DNA from: Trichoplax sp. H2
Lineage: Eukaryota > Placozoa > Uniplacotomia > Trichoplacea
Direction of reading: 5' to 3'
NCBI GenBank assembly: GCA_003344405.1
Contig: NOWV01000011.1
Coordinates: 496,001 to 560,000 of the forward strand
Length of the DNA stretch: 64,000 nt
Position 1 is the first letter of the stretch. The number at the start of each line of letters is the position of its first letter. The notes beneath the pieces are model-generated. The model was given only the letters and a program-made list of their open reading frames with translations. It had not been told where the DNA came from and did no database searches. Made by a program: the position numbers and the translations under genes. Below are positions 27,402 through 40,054 of the stretch, piece after piece.

Positions 27402-30400
27402 TCATTCTCCAGCGCAAACTTGTTGCATGATATGACTACATAATTTCATCATTTGTAAATATTCGTCAGCACCGTCCATTAAGCATTTATCAATTTCCTA
27501 TTGTTCCGAAATACACGTACGATATTATAACTGCAGTTGTTGTATCAATTTCTGCATCATTTCGAAGATATCAGTAAAAGATCTAGTATACGTAAAACGA
27601 TTTTACTTTACTGCACGAGCATTACTTACCGCCATCATCTGAGCTAAAAATGACTTTTTCTTATCAGACAGTTCATCTGCGTCAACGATTTTGTCATGGA
27701 GCTTCGAATTGTAAAATAGTAAACTCATTAGTAAGTGCTACTTTAATGAAATTGAGTTTAACTTTCCGCGAGCTGTTTGCAAAATAAGATATTAATAACT
27801 TACTTGAGATAGTAGTTGATATGCGGAGTAACTATCAGCAATTATATTCTGACACGAGAACATGAAAAATAGCGAGATTTAACAACTTTTAATGCTGCTG
27901 TGAATATCGAGCATTAGAAGCCATTTCATACTTGGTAAGAAAGGTTTCAAGAATAGTTTACTACAGTATATTAAATCAAATTGTCCTTAATGTAAAGAAA
28001 GATACTTTTAAGCTTGTTTTATCGAAAGCTGTATAAAAGCTGTTATTCTACGTTCTTAAGTAAAATACAAGTTGTTGACCGAGGTTCGAAAGTTTTCATC
28101 TTGGTGTACCTGTATTATTTTATCCAACTTTTCGTAAGAATTCAGGCGGCAAGTTTCGAGAATAGAGTCGATTAGTGCATCAGGTATAACCTAATATGGT
28201 AAAATCAGAATATTTTAAATTGGTCTTCCTTTGTATTACTGACGTAGCACTAGCTATCGAGAAGTACAGTCCAGTTACCCCAGCGCTTTCGATTATTCTC
28301 TCAGAAGTAATACGCTTATCGTTATACAATCGTGATACACTTTGTATATAGGTAATAGCCTACGATGAAAGCAACAACAGGCAGAGATAAAACCTATCAA
28401 GTAATTGGTTAGGTACTATAATTTTTTATATTTTAGGAAGTCTCGAATATCTGCTATGGGAGTCTATAAAATGTTTTATTCCTACCTTTCTCATGTCACC
28501 TTCTGATATAGATATTATGTTCCGTAAGGCCTACAACGACAGATGGGTACATTTTATATATGTGTTTTAGCTATTTGGAATATTTCTTCAACTATCCTTC
28601 ATAATAATAAACAAGTAGTATTGTAACAGCACCTACTATGCTAAATAACACATCGGAATACTATCTTACATCAACTATTAGTATTATGGTTTACTTACTT
28701 GTTTATCACAGTCTAGGTTTTCTTTTTCGGAAATTGCACTTAAGTGGTGTAATAATATATTTTCCGGTAGTGGCTTGAAGCGAAATTTGGAACAGCGAGA
28801 AGTCAAAGGCTCTATAATTCTATAAAAGCGAAGCCAATTTTTTATCAATCTCAAATGACTATCGTCAGAATGCTATTTTGTGCACTGTATCCGTAGATCT
28901 TATGTAAAGTATAGTAGTCAGTTGCAATTGGCAGCTAGTGTGCGTTAATAACTGAACAACCTATCTCATGCCATTTGATGTAGCTTACCTACTAACATAG
29001 TTACATATTAAACAAAATCTAGTAGTTTTCGAATACTTTTCCATTGTTCGCCGAAGTGCAGCCTATGTAGTAGTGAGTAATGTAATGCATAGATAAGGTA
29101 ATAAGCAAGAAATTGAAAGCTATAAATGCAATATACTGTATATGTTTGTGTACCTGTGCAGCATGGGTCATGGAATCGGCTTCATCTAATATTATTATTT
29201 TAAAGGGAGGGCAAGGTGTACCACTGCATTAACAAATTAAATAGTAATGCCGATAAATTTTTGTAGTCATTACAAATTGATTTCAAATACAAGCATTGCA
29301 ACAAACAACTGATTAAATTGATGTAGAATGCTATATATATTATACTGGTATGAACAATTAAACCATAGAATGGTATATCGTTGGGTCACAATTGACCGAG
29401 CAAAGCAATGACTTACTCAGGCCGTTGATTGGCAACCGATAGCTGTGCAAATGTCTTTATTTTCTCACGAATGACCTTTCATTATTATACGAAAACATCA
29501 AAGATTACATAGACTAAGTATTCTTCGTGAATACGAACGCAGATTTAACCTTTAATGTAATGCCCACTACATGTACAGACGGATATACGAAAGAGCGTCT
29601 ACTTTAAATACTTGTACTGTATTGACTGTGTGGGTAATGTTCTCAAAATACAAGTATACTTTCTGCACGCATTAAATTTTACTATATTCAAAGTATAACA
29701 AACAAGGGTTCGATTACTAAGTAAGTATTGTAACTATTGGTAGTACTGTACAGTAGTGCATCATAACTAGTTATTGCGTATTCAATCAATTAATTCGCAA
29801 CAAGATGCTAGATATGAGGACGTATAATTTTAATTATAACTATATGCTTTACCTGGATGCCACGATCATCGGATGCATTTAATTCCAGGACTCTCGATCT
29901 ATAAATATCCGATCTAATCGGAATAAATCAGGACGCTTTAAAAAGAGTTTCAGCAATAGCAAAGAAAACAGTTGCTACACTGTGCCTTTTACCCTTTCGC
30001 AAATAACACGTTGGATATCTCGTAGTATTTTAGATAATAATCTTACAATAAAGTATTATTTTACATATTTTTGAAACTTCTACTGTACGTATGTGTTAAA
30101 AGAGTTACTTTGTCCAAGCGCTACGTTAAATTTATCGTGAAAGACAAGGAGGAATTGATTACAGTTTCTTAAGTACTGAGGAGTACCGTTACTACAGTAG
30201 TACTTGTGGTACTACGTACAGTAGAATGGCATTGCTTGCATGCACTTACGCGTCTATAGCATAGCAGTCATGCATATATGGGCAACGTTATATGAATATA
30301 AATGATAAAAGTAATAGCTGCACAAATCGGATATAATCTATTTTCTATTGCTGTAGTTCTGAGTAAAAAAAGGCATACTGTATGCTTTTACAAGACGTAT

Positions 30401-31028
30401 CGTCTTGTAATGGCAAGTAGATGTAGAGAGTGCAAGGAAAGTACAAAACTGTAGAGCTACACTATAGCAGAAACAAATATTGAACAGTATACAGTACGTT
30501 ATGTAATATATAATTTTACAAAATTCTCTGCATAGTGGTTATAAAGTACTGTCTATTCAATGCGTGCAATCAAGGTGTACCCGTAGAGATGTCTTGCTGC
30601 AGCTAAAATAGTAGAAGTTTTGCCAGTGCCTGGAGGACCATAGAACAAGAAATTGGGTAGCTGCAAGTAGAATATCCGTATGAATACATTTAAAAATTAC
30701 CCTTTGATTACAAGACGTTGCATTTCAATTTGTCCTATTGACATATGAACTGTACAGTGTAGAATCATGACATCATGCAGGTAAGTGGACCTACATCTGC
30801 ACCTTGCAGGCATTTCCTCAAGACGGATACCACTTCATCTTGATGTGCAACATCATCGATCGATCTTGGCCGGCTATCATAACCAAAATGGAGTCAAAAA
30901 ATGGAATACCAAGTATAATAACATTGTAGTAAAGTATGTTTTTATACGTACTATTTTTCAACCCATGGGACGCTGACATTACTAGAGGATTTTCGTTCAC
31001 CATCGGTTGGCATTATTTCCGAGCTCAT
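27402..31028 (-). CDS. RFC4: RFC4, replication factor C small subunit
   Basis: RFC4 is one of the AAA+ subunits of the clamp loader that places PCNA on DNA in the nucleus. Fourteen short exons join in frame: 30952-31028, 30795-30873, 30581-30660, 29853-29913, 29417-29475, 29154-29223, 28989-29062, 28699-28819, 28486-28530, 28279-28359, 28110-28190, 27804-27848, 27630-27701 and 27402-27497. The product has 346 residues (human 363). Visible motifs in order are VPWVEKYRP (RFC box), Walker [21 protein letters not shown], Walker B ILDEADSM, the sensor segment [15 protein letters not shown] and the SRC arginine finger in PLTSRC. The C-terminal collar sequence [13 protein letters not shown] is specific to RFC4 rather than RFC2 or RFC5. 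It is head-to-head with RIC8, with 640 bp between start codons. Confidence 0.97.
30373..30408. repeat. Two adjacent short perfect hairpins in an RFC4 intron
   Basis: GCATAC-T-GTATGC at 30373-30385 is followed by ACAAGACG-TAT-CGTCTTGT at 30390-30408. Both are perfect inverted repeats in the intron between exons 3 and 4. Confidence 0.7.
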
Positions 31029-31119
31029 ATTTATTTTCTTTCCCGCCAGCTCTGTTGTGGTTTGTTGCGTACGGGGACTTGTAAGTTCTAGTGGCCCGCA
31101 ACACGAAGTCCCTAGCGCT

Positions 31120-31590
31120 GTCCGTCCAGTACTACAGTACCGTATTGTAGCCTTTACAGTGCACAGTACGATGTACTGCACTGTGATGTACTGTGCACTG
31201 TAGACTAGGGTCTGGACCAGACCGAACCAGACCATACAGCGAAGACTGTAGATACTGTACGATTAGACCTGTCATACGATCAATACAACTCATACAGTAC
31301 ATGTTTGAGAGTCGTGCAGCACTGTTAGTATGAGTCATCGTGTACAGTACTGTACAGTACTGTAGCACTGACTGTCAAGACTACTGTACTGTACACTGTA
31401 CACGATGACTCATACAGTACTAACACTCATACAGTACAGTATATGTATGAGTCGTATGATCCTACTGTACTCTTCGCTTTCTGGTCTGGTTCGGTCTGGT
31501 CCGGACCCTAGTCTACAATGTACAGTGTACAGTACCATGACTGTCGGATTTTTGTACTGTACCGTACTGTACTGTACTGTACTGTACTGA
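31120..31590. repeat. GTAC-palindrome cluster in the RFC4/RIC8 spacer
   Basis: The whole spacer between the two divergent start codons is filled with TACTGTAC/GTACAGTA units. The fold-back element at 31200-31516 is embedded in it. Runs of ACTGTACTGTACTGTACTG at about 31560-31588 end some 80 bp before the RIC8 ATG. Confidence 0.9.
31200..31516. mobile_element. Fold-back (MITE-like) inverted-repeat element
   Basis: The outer arms 31200-31245 and 31471-31516 are reverse complements over 46 bp with 3 mismatches; they contain a GGTCTGG..CCGAACCAGACC stretch. The inner part also folds: GTATGAGTCATCGTGTACAG near 31330-31349 pairs with its complement near 31394-31413, so nearly the whole 317 bp is one interrupted palindrome centred at about 31358-31370. 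It encodes no protein. No target-site duplication was firmly identified, so the mobile origin is an inference. Confidence 0.65.
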
Positions 31591-31668
31591 AGGCTGAAGC
31601 CTATCTGGGTGACTCCAAGACACTCTTGATCTACGGGTAGTAAACACAGCCGAGAGTGCTTCAACAAA

Positions 31669-34600
31669 ATGGAATCTACCACCGATGTGATACAACCGAT
31701 ATCAACCAAGCAAAAGATTGAAAAATGTATCCAAGTATTGAAAGACAAAAATTTTGGAGACTGCCAGGCTTTACTAGAGGACATATGTGATAAGGTATAT
31801 TGCATTCTTTGTAAATTGATCGTAATCTTCATCGATAGGACGTGAAAATGAAAAATTATCGCAGTTGTCTTGAATGGTCCTAGTAGTGTCCGTATAGACT
31901 TTTCTATTGAGTGGAGAATAAAGTCGATTGTACGAGGATATACCGTAGGCACAATAGTATACGATGCATGATATCATACAGTAGCCTATCAATGATCGCA
32001 CTGGATGATACGATACCTTGACTAGACAAGTCATCAATGAAAAGATTGCGACTATCAAGGAAATTCATCAACTTTATCCATTCCTACTCTTCCTCTACAG
32101 TACTATATCGACACATAACATGATAGGAGACAGGATTGAAATAGCGGATCTGCAACTACATACTGACTTATTTCAAGCTGTAATTGATGGTCATTTTTGC
32201 ATCCTTTTTCTTCTATTAGCTAGATAAGCAATTCACTTTTGATCAAGTGACAGGAAAACTTTATCAGGTAAATTGATTCATCATGTTGTTATGAACTGTA
32301 AATAATTCTAAGCAAATCGATCAACACTTTAATCATATTAAATACACAAAAACATGATGAAGATAGATACTGTGTTATACAATCAATGTATTGCTCTAAA
32401 AATTTTCAAGATCGTCGTCATTTTCTTCCATACTTCAATGTAATCAATCATATTGATGCAGTACAATATAGCACTACAGTAGCCATTGTAAGATGTCATG
32501 TTGTCATGAAACTATAAATTGACCAATATGTATATATATCTATCTATTCCTTTCTTCTATTATCCACTACAGTAATATTGGGCTGATTTAGCTTTGCATT
32601 ATACGGGAATACTTGTAATACAGAGCATGCGATCATCACGGTTAGTTTAGAGAATAGAAATAGATGTATATTTCATTTCTTGAAGTTAAACCTATTGTAA
32701 GCGTACACCATTCGCTGTGTATTCGTCACTCAATGAGGTCCCGAATGACAAGGTATTCTAAGATGGACTCGTACATGTATTAGTATCATGCCGTACATAG
32801 TACAATCGATTCAAGGTAATGGCATGCTATTCCTAGTCAACTGTATTTCGTGGATTGTATTCATGATAAATGACAAAAATATTAGAAGATGTACTCTCTC
32901 GCATATCGTACGTATATATTAACATACTACGATAGGCAGTGATCGCACTCGATTCACTATGAGGTTTACTCCGTTCATCGGCTGATTGTAATCATGATGG
33001 TGTAGTTTAACACGCGTACATGATTCTCTTGATTACTCTTACCCAACAAGGTACGGATTGGATAGTATTACTATTATAACATACTAGGATATACATGTTA
33101 GAATGTTACCATAGACAGTACACTCTCATTCAAAGTAATAGGCTTCTATACTCATCGACTTTACCCTTGAATTGTAATCATGTAGCGTAGCTTAATATAC
33201 GGTTGCACATCATATTCTTAATGACTCACTTAATAAGGTACTGAATGGCAGAGATATTATAAGATCTTTACCTCGAGGCATTATAATTTTACGTTAGACA
33301 GTAGACTATATTCACTCTTGATCGCATTCTACACTAGTTAACTTTGTACCCTTGATTGTAATGATCATAATAGACAGTAATCTACAGTCACAATGGCTGA
33401 GATCATATCCTTCTTACCACTACGGACAACAGACACAAACGTTATGCATTATTACTTGGCTATTATATTTATTATTTATAGATAAATATAAAATAGACAT
33501 ATGTAAACTTGACTACATATTACAGTATAATGTAGTCCTAAGCACAATCTACTGTAGTGGGCTATAAAATGGCATCATTATCATGATACCAAATATAATT
33601 TATCGCCTTTGCATTAATTAATTAATTAATAAAAGATAGTAGTCGGTAATACATACACGACTTCTATATTCTTACCTATTGTATTCATCATCGAATACAC
33701 TAATTTTCGGGCTCTTCTAAATTTTTAATATTATCCAAATGCTATTACCATGTTATCTTTTTTTTCGCCAGATTTATCGATCATGAGTATACAATGAGTA
33801 CAGTAAACAAACTATCAATGTAGTAAGCAGGCTCCTGTTTATCTTGACTATTGCACTTGATGGGGTATTATATATTTATCACACCGTTTAGTGCTTGCAT
33901 CGCTATGTTATGCTTTTAAAAATGAATTTAATCTTAAACTTACTATTTCTGTGCAAATTAGAACTATTAACATTATTTAGTATATGGTACTTTTTAACCT
34001 TGACTACAATGTCATACTATAACATCATTATTACAGTAATAATCTATAATGATTGCTCTACAAGACGTAAAAAGTATCAAACATATGCAACCTTTTGCGA
34101 CTCGATATACATGGATACCTAATAATAAGATTATAAAGTTGGCTTAAGTAACTATTCAGGCAAAAAATTAAACGATACCTTACCACATCAACTAATTTTC
34201 AGCCGTAACAATTTTTGCAATCGAGTGCTTCTATCAGATTCAATCAAAATATCATGACGATTACTGTATTAATCTACTGTAATCTTTGAAAGTTGATCTC
34301 GACATTTATTAATTATTATCAGCTATTTATTTACAATGGTATCATTTCGATATCTGATAAATGAAACTCAAGTGTGTGATCACGTATGTGTTAATGATTC
34401 ATTAATTTAGCTTAAGTCGCTAAATAATGAAATGTTTAATTTTTAAATTGTAGGATCTGGTTATAACGCTATGTAAGGAATTAACAGCCAGCAATGACCA
34501 TAACGAAATCTCGTTAACGTTACGTCGTCTGATGCTAAGCACACTACGTATATTTAGCCGTGATAGAAGTGTGGCCATGAAGTTTAGTGATGAGACCGTT

Positions 34601-37553
34601 ATCAGTATGCTTATACAACAAATTGGATATCATACAGTAGCAGAAGATAATGTTAACACACCCTTGGACAGCAATAATGAACTAGACAACAGCGGAGCAA
34701 CAACTTCAGAAGAGCCAAATCATGCTGGCATTAGCGACGATCAAATTCAGGGTATGTGAAAGTTCTTTTATTTAGCGATTAGAACTATCACTAACTCGGA
34801 ATCATATTTCTTGCATTATCGAAAATTGTCAGCAGTAGCTAAATTGCAAAAAATAATTTTCTTAGACTAATGGCTAATGGCTACTGCTATTTTTTTACAG
34901 TTATTATAGAAGCTCAGAAGTGTCTATGCAATCTCATTTATCAAAATGCTAGTGCACGAGCTGCATTTCAGTAAGAGTCTAACTACCTATTTTGTTGCTG
35001 TATTCAGTACCGCTTTATTTTTTTAATCTAATTTATGTTTTAAATTAATAAATTTTATACAAGGGCAAGAAATGGGTTGGAAGGCATCTGTAATCATGTA
35101 CATCAACATGACAAGTTCCCTTATGCTGTGAAAGTAATAAACTTATTATTAAGTCAATGATGATACGATAATCAATTACTCATTGTTTGCTATAATTACT
35201 TTTTCTTTCCTAAATCAGCTATATGATCTTCGTTTATTATTCTTATTATCTGCTCTCCCTCCTCTACAGAGGTAAACTTTTTTACGATGTTGGTTCATAC
35301 ACGTGTAGATATAACTACTGTATATATATCCAACCGTTACAATAGGCAAATCTGTCTAAAAATACTTCACATGATTTTTAGGAGTACGCTATTAGAGAAG
35401 TACCAAGGGTTGAAGTTAATAATTAATCAAATCTTGCGCTACATAAGTGAAGATGCAGGCGTGAAGAACGATAACCCAGTGGATCATGATCAACAACAAG
35501 ATGTAGCCAATGCATATACAAGGTTTGTTCTCGGATACTTTAAGAGATGCTTAGTACATTATTTAGATACTGTAACCAAATCCGAGTGTACAGCATGCAT
35601 TTATAAAATCGTTAGCAATTGCGAATGGACTAGCTCATTATATATCTCTTCACTAGGAGCAAGATCCCGCTTAGTGACGATTGTATGTCCTTGGTCTCTG
35701 AAAGTTTACGAATACTGTTCAATATTACTTTAGAATTGCAAAACCAAACATGTAACGAGGTGAAAATTGTTGTAACTAGCTGTAGTTCATCATATTTCAT
35801 AAGATCATGATGATATTTTCATTGTATTTGAACCTGATAGTACTAATCTTTGCTATACTTTGAAAACTGCAGGAAGATCTCAAACAAATAGCTAAGCTTG
35901 TTGAGACTGTTCGAAAGTACATTATACATATATTAACAGACCTCCCTGTTGTATCAGTCCTCCAAAAGTATGCCTTTTAGGTTTATTAAGATATTTCGTT
36001 ATTAAAACATGTTATTTCTTTAAATGTAATCTAAACGTAAATATTATAATTTTATATAGAGATATTGTGAACATATTTGTCAACATACCTCCAAAACTAT
36101 TATCAGAGCTGCTAATATTACCATTAAACGGTGATGAGGATAACAATGAATACGAAATTAAGGAAACTGTTGCTTTCTGCAATCGTAATATGATAGTTGT
36201 TCAAGGCCTCTTGGATTTCCTCCATAGTCGGCTTCCAAACGTTGTAAGAACTCTAAACATGGAAGATACTTATAGCAAAAAGTTGCTTTTATAATTTTCA
36301 AATATTTGTCTGAATAACATGCGTAAATTTTTGATTGATTTACCGTATTTACGATTTAACTAATTAGGAATTGTTGTCGCAGCAATCAAGAGATTCTTTA
36401 AAGCCAATTCTAACCTTGTTATGTTCACTGTCTCGTGCCGATAGCCATATACGGAAGTACCTGAAATTAAAGGTTAATTAAAGCTTATGCATTCGGTTTA
36501 TTGAAATAACAGTAGTAATAATAAAAATAATCGTAACTTACAGTCTATTGACTGCGTAGTTATATTTATATTATTTAGGTACTCCCGCCCAGAAAAGATT
36601 TTACTAAGCGTCCTGAAGAAGGCAATTCATTAGAAAGCCGGTTTGCGTTGATTAATATATTTAATTGGGAAGCAATTTATTATCATTATTGTTTCTCTAT
36701 TTTAATATCTATGACTAATGCCTGGATTAAATTTACTGTATTTGTGCAAAGTAAAGATTTCTCAAGTATGAAATTTGCCATATCGTAATTATTGTAGATT
36801 AATTGCGTTACTGACATCTCCTTGGGATATCAAAAATTTGGTTGAAGATTTCTTATTTGTTTTATGCAAAGAAAATGGTAGACGCTTCAGTGTTGTTTTA
36901 AGAAAATTTAATATTTCACGGATACCTAAATTTCAGTTTTTGTCGCAATTAACCGACTCTAATTAAATATTTCTCCTTTCTTCAGCTGATCGCTTCATCA
37001 AACATACTGGTTATGGTAATGCAGCTGGAATGCTGCTCTCACGTGGTCTACTTGCCGGTAATCAAACTGTCGAAACGGTCAATTACTCGTCAGATGACAC
37101 CGATAGTGACACCGAAGAATACAAGGAACAACATGATAAGTTAGTATCTCTCGATTCCCTGAGCTGTTTTCATTGATTTTACGTGATATCTTGTATGCTA
37201 CCAACAGTAATAATTTGTTTCAACTGTAGGATTGATCCAGTTACTGGTGCTATTAAAGCAGATAATCAAAACATATTTGAAGGAATGACAGAGGAAGAAA
37301 TTGAGAAAGAAGCAGAGCATCTATTCACACTGTTTAAGAAGCTAAATGAGTAAGCGTGTTGCACCGGATTTATTTAATATCACATTGATAAGAAGGTATG
37401 CTCGTAGGAGACATTTACTGAATTATATTTATTTTTACTTGTAGCCACGGAATTATACGACCGGTTGATAGATCTGGACAACCTATTAATCTACCTGACC
37501 CCAGTATATTTAAGAAAACCGAAAACGAGGATTCGGATCAATCTGATAGCTAG
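31669..37553 (+). CDS. RIC8: RIC8 (synembryn), chaperone and exchange factor for G-alpha
   Basis: RIC8 folds nascent G-alpha subunits and catalyses nucleotide exchange on them in the cytosol. Sixteen exons join in frame: 31669-31794, 32220-32267, 34454-34751, 34901-34970, 35064-35133, 35219-35271, 35382-35522, 35657-35759, 35873-35967, 36060-36243, 36368-36472, 36579-36640, 36798-36877, 36986-37139, 37230-37349 and 37445-37553, giving 605 residues (human RIC8A 530). The protein is an armadillo-type helical repeat. Family matches in order are [66 protein letters not shown], the acidic [21 protein letters not shown]-like EGMTEEE, and the C-terminal RVIRP-like GIIRPVD. Exon 2 is short and rests mainly on phase. 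The window ORF at 35287-35733 mixes frames across an intron: the true exon 8 uses a different frame. Intron 2 is 2.2 kb and contains degenerate repeats. Confidence 0.95.
32700..33400. repeat. Degenerate tandem repeat, about 185 bp unit, in RIC8 intron 2
   Basis: Segments resembling TTGTAATCATGATGGTGTAG recur near 32855, 32986, 33173 and 33356. Segments resembling AAGGTACTGAATGGCAGA recur near 32752, 33050 and 33235. The last intervals are about 185 bp. The copies have diverged strongly. Confidence 0.5.
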
Positions 37554-40054
37554 AAGCATGATGTAGCAGAGTCTATCTATTAATAAATAGAATGATTCTA
37601 TTTTAAGGTTGTACAGTATAAAAATGCTTTGTAATCTAAACAATTTCCTCTAAGTAACTGATTTTCAGTTTATGGATAACAATGCGCAAGAAATTGTACA
37701 GTGTCGTTAATATAGTTTATGATCGTGAATGGCTATGTATATAGTGGCATAAATGATCATTTTACCCAAATTTTAACTTCATCCTCTAGCTAATGCAGGG
37801 ATTTTTCGATATTCTGGTACTATTTCCCAACTTTACAGTGTATCTTCTAAATCAGATAACCGGTAATACTAGAAAAACTGTTTTAAGATTGAGTGAAGAT
37901 ATTAATACTCAAAAGATCTAAATTTTAGTCTCTTTACGTTTCAAACGTGAAATATCTAGCGATAAGTAATGATAATATTCTTAGAGATTGTAACTACTAT
38001 CATATTGCACGCATATTGGCATACACGTAATTGTTTATTATTGTGCACAAGGGCGACTGCTGCCTGAATACTGGCATTTGGTACAGTATTACAGAGCTTC
38101 ATTCTGGTTTAGGGTTTCTTTGATAGAGTGGATAAGCTAAGCAATTGTCTTAATTATGTCAAAGTTTTAATCAAAATAAAACATTAGATGCTGTTTGCAT
38201 TGGTATTGCCATATTTAAGCTAAGTGACGTATACTTCTAACCCCAGAATAAATACAATTCAATTGGTGCACACTGCAAATTTGAGCTATTTTACGTAGAT
38301 TTGTTCAATACCATACTTTAGTCAAATTCTACATCGTAAATGGACTGTTAGGTAGTTGTCAAGAAGCGAAGAATATGGTGCGGTGGTATAAAGTAAAAAT
38401 ACATAAAGACATGGTCCAAACTAAGAATAAATTTGGGCTGTATGGATATGCAAGTGCTACATACTCTCGATTCTTGTGAAAGCTAAATAAATAAGATCTC
38501 GATGTCAATTTTTCTGCACTCTATCAATTTGATATTACTCCAAGTTAAAACTTGCAAGCTAATTAATTCTATATTACACATTCGGCTGTATGATAGGATA
38601 CAATAGCTTCGCTGCTTGCTATCTGCGTTTTCAAAATTGTTGCTTGATTGAAATAGGTTTCTAGAACTTGAATCAATTTCAGTCCAGTACTGAAAGATTC
38701 AAGTTTTCGCTAATTATATTCGATAGTTTCTTATTATAACTTATGCGGGTAGCTGATGCTCTCACTTCGTTAAAAATATAAAGCAGTATCTATATCGCGA
38801 TTATACTGATAGACTGGTAACGTCAACGCTATTACCACATATGGTGTAATTAAGAGCGCCACTTTAAAAGTTAATATGCCGCCATGTACTAGTATTGATA
38901 TAGCTTTCATATTACTCCTTAGAGTATATCACAACAATAACATATAGCTGTTTTATTTTTATCAGTAATTTAGTTCTTAAATGTATCGAGGATATATAGA
39001 ATTACTACTATATACCATTTTTATTTTAATTTATGCTTCAATGCGCAATTGCATTGTTGGTATATGCTTCTAAAAAATTTGCACGATATCCATTACGATA
39101 ATTGTAAAGTACTGTATAGAGCTATGAGAAGGATAAAATACTGAGTATGAGATGTACATTGTTATATTATCGTAGCTTATCCTCTGTTCGTCTAACTTGA
39201 TATGGCCACAGGCAACTATGATATCTCTGCTATTAAATTGGCTTATTCCACGTATCTTTATTTCACTGTTTCACACTAATTTAATCTTTTGTACAAAAAT
39301 TCCTTTATTTACTTAACTAGAACATAGTATATCATACATCCGATCTTCAATCCAATTTTTAGATTGTAGACTACATCTCTTACTGTAGGAATAGCTATTA
39401 CAAAGTCATGTCGAATTTTTATTCTTTTTAGACAATACTGCATCTTTTTATATTGTTTTCTATTTCAATCAAAGGAAGTTTTTTCCAGAACGTTTTATAA
39501 TTCATATGTTGTTTCTTTCAATTCAGATGCAATGTACCATTATTAATAGGAGTAGCCTTTATTCTAACTATTATTGTCGCCATTAGACTACATTCTTAAC
39601 ATTACAGTATGCACATAAATAAGTATAAGACAATAAATTATGAAAAAATATAATATTTGCTATTGTTATGAGTATGTTCGGATTCATAAAATTACCCTAC
39701 CTTATGACGAAAGGACATTATTGCCATAGTAACTGTCAATTCTCAGTCAGATAATGTTGATTCATAACATTCAAGAGGAATGCAAGAACAAGAGTGATTT
39801 TATGTTAATTTTATATGAGAATTAACTTGGTAAAGTTTGACGTAGCTGGCGGAGAACAATAACAGCAGGATAGTTTAGTTTAATAGAGGATTTTACGTAG
39901 TGTTAACATCTTTTTCTATCTGTGTAATCTGGAATGAATTCAAGTTCAACCGATTTGCAGAATCATTATTGTGAATTGTTTTCTAGGAAAGTGATTAGTG
40001 CGATTATCCCAAAAAAGTAACCTTATAATTATTGGTGGTGTAAATTAACTAATC
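37554..40054. other. RIC8-to-channel spacer, no gene seen
   Basis: About 2.5 kb of AT-rich DNA between two genes on the same strand. AATAAA at 37582-37587 is a likely poly(A) signal for RIC8, about 30 bp past its stop. A short hairpin lies at about 38666-38705. GTAC palindromes are nearly absent, in contrast to the head-to-head spacers. The channel promoter must lie in the right part, but no motif was recognised. Confidence 0.55.
37582..37587 (+). promoter_or_regulatory. Probable poly(A) signal of RIC8
   Basis: AATAAA about 30 bp downstream of the RIC8 stop codon. Confidence 0.5.

Noticed and set aside
35287-35733. 148-codon ORF taken as one RIC8 exon
   Set aside because: Only residues from 35382 to 35522 match RIC8. 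The following match (SLRILFNIT) is in another frame, and splice sites at 35522 and 35657 join the two in phase.
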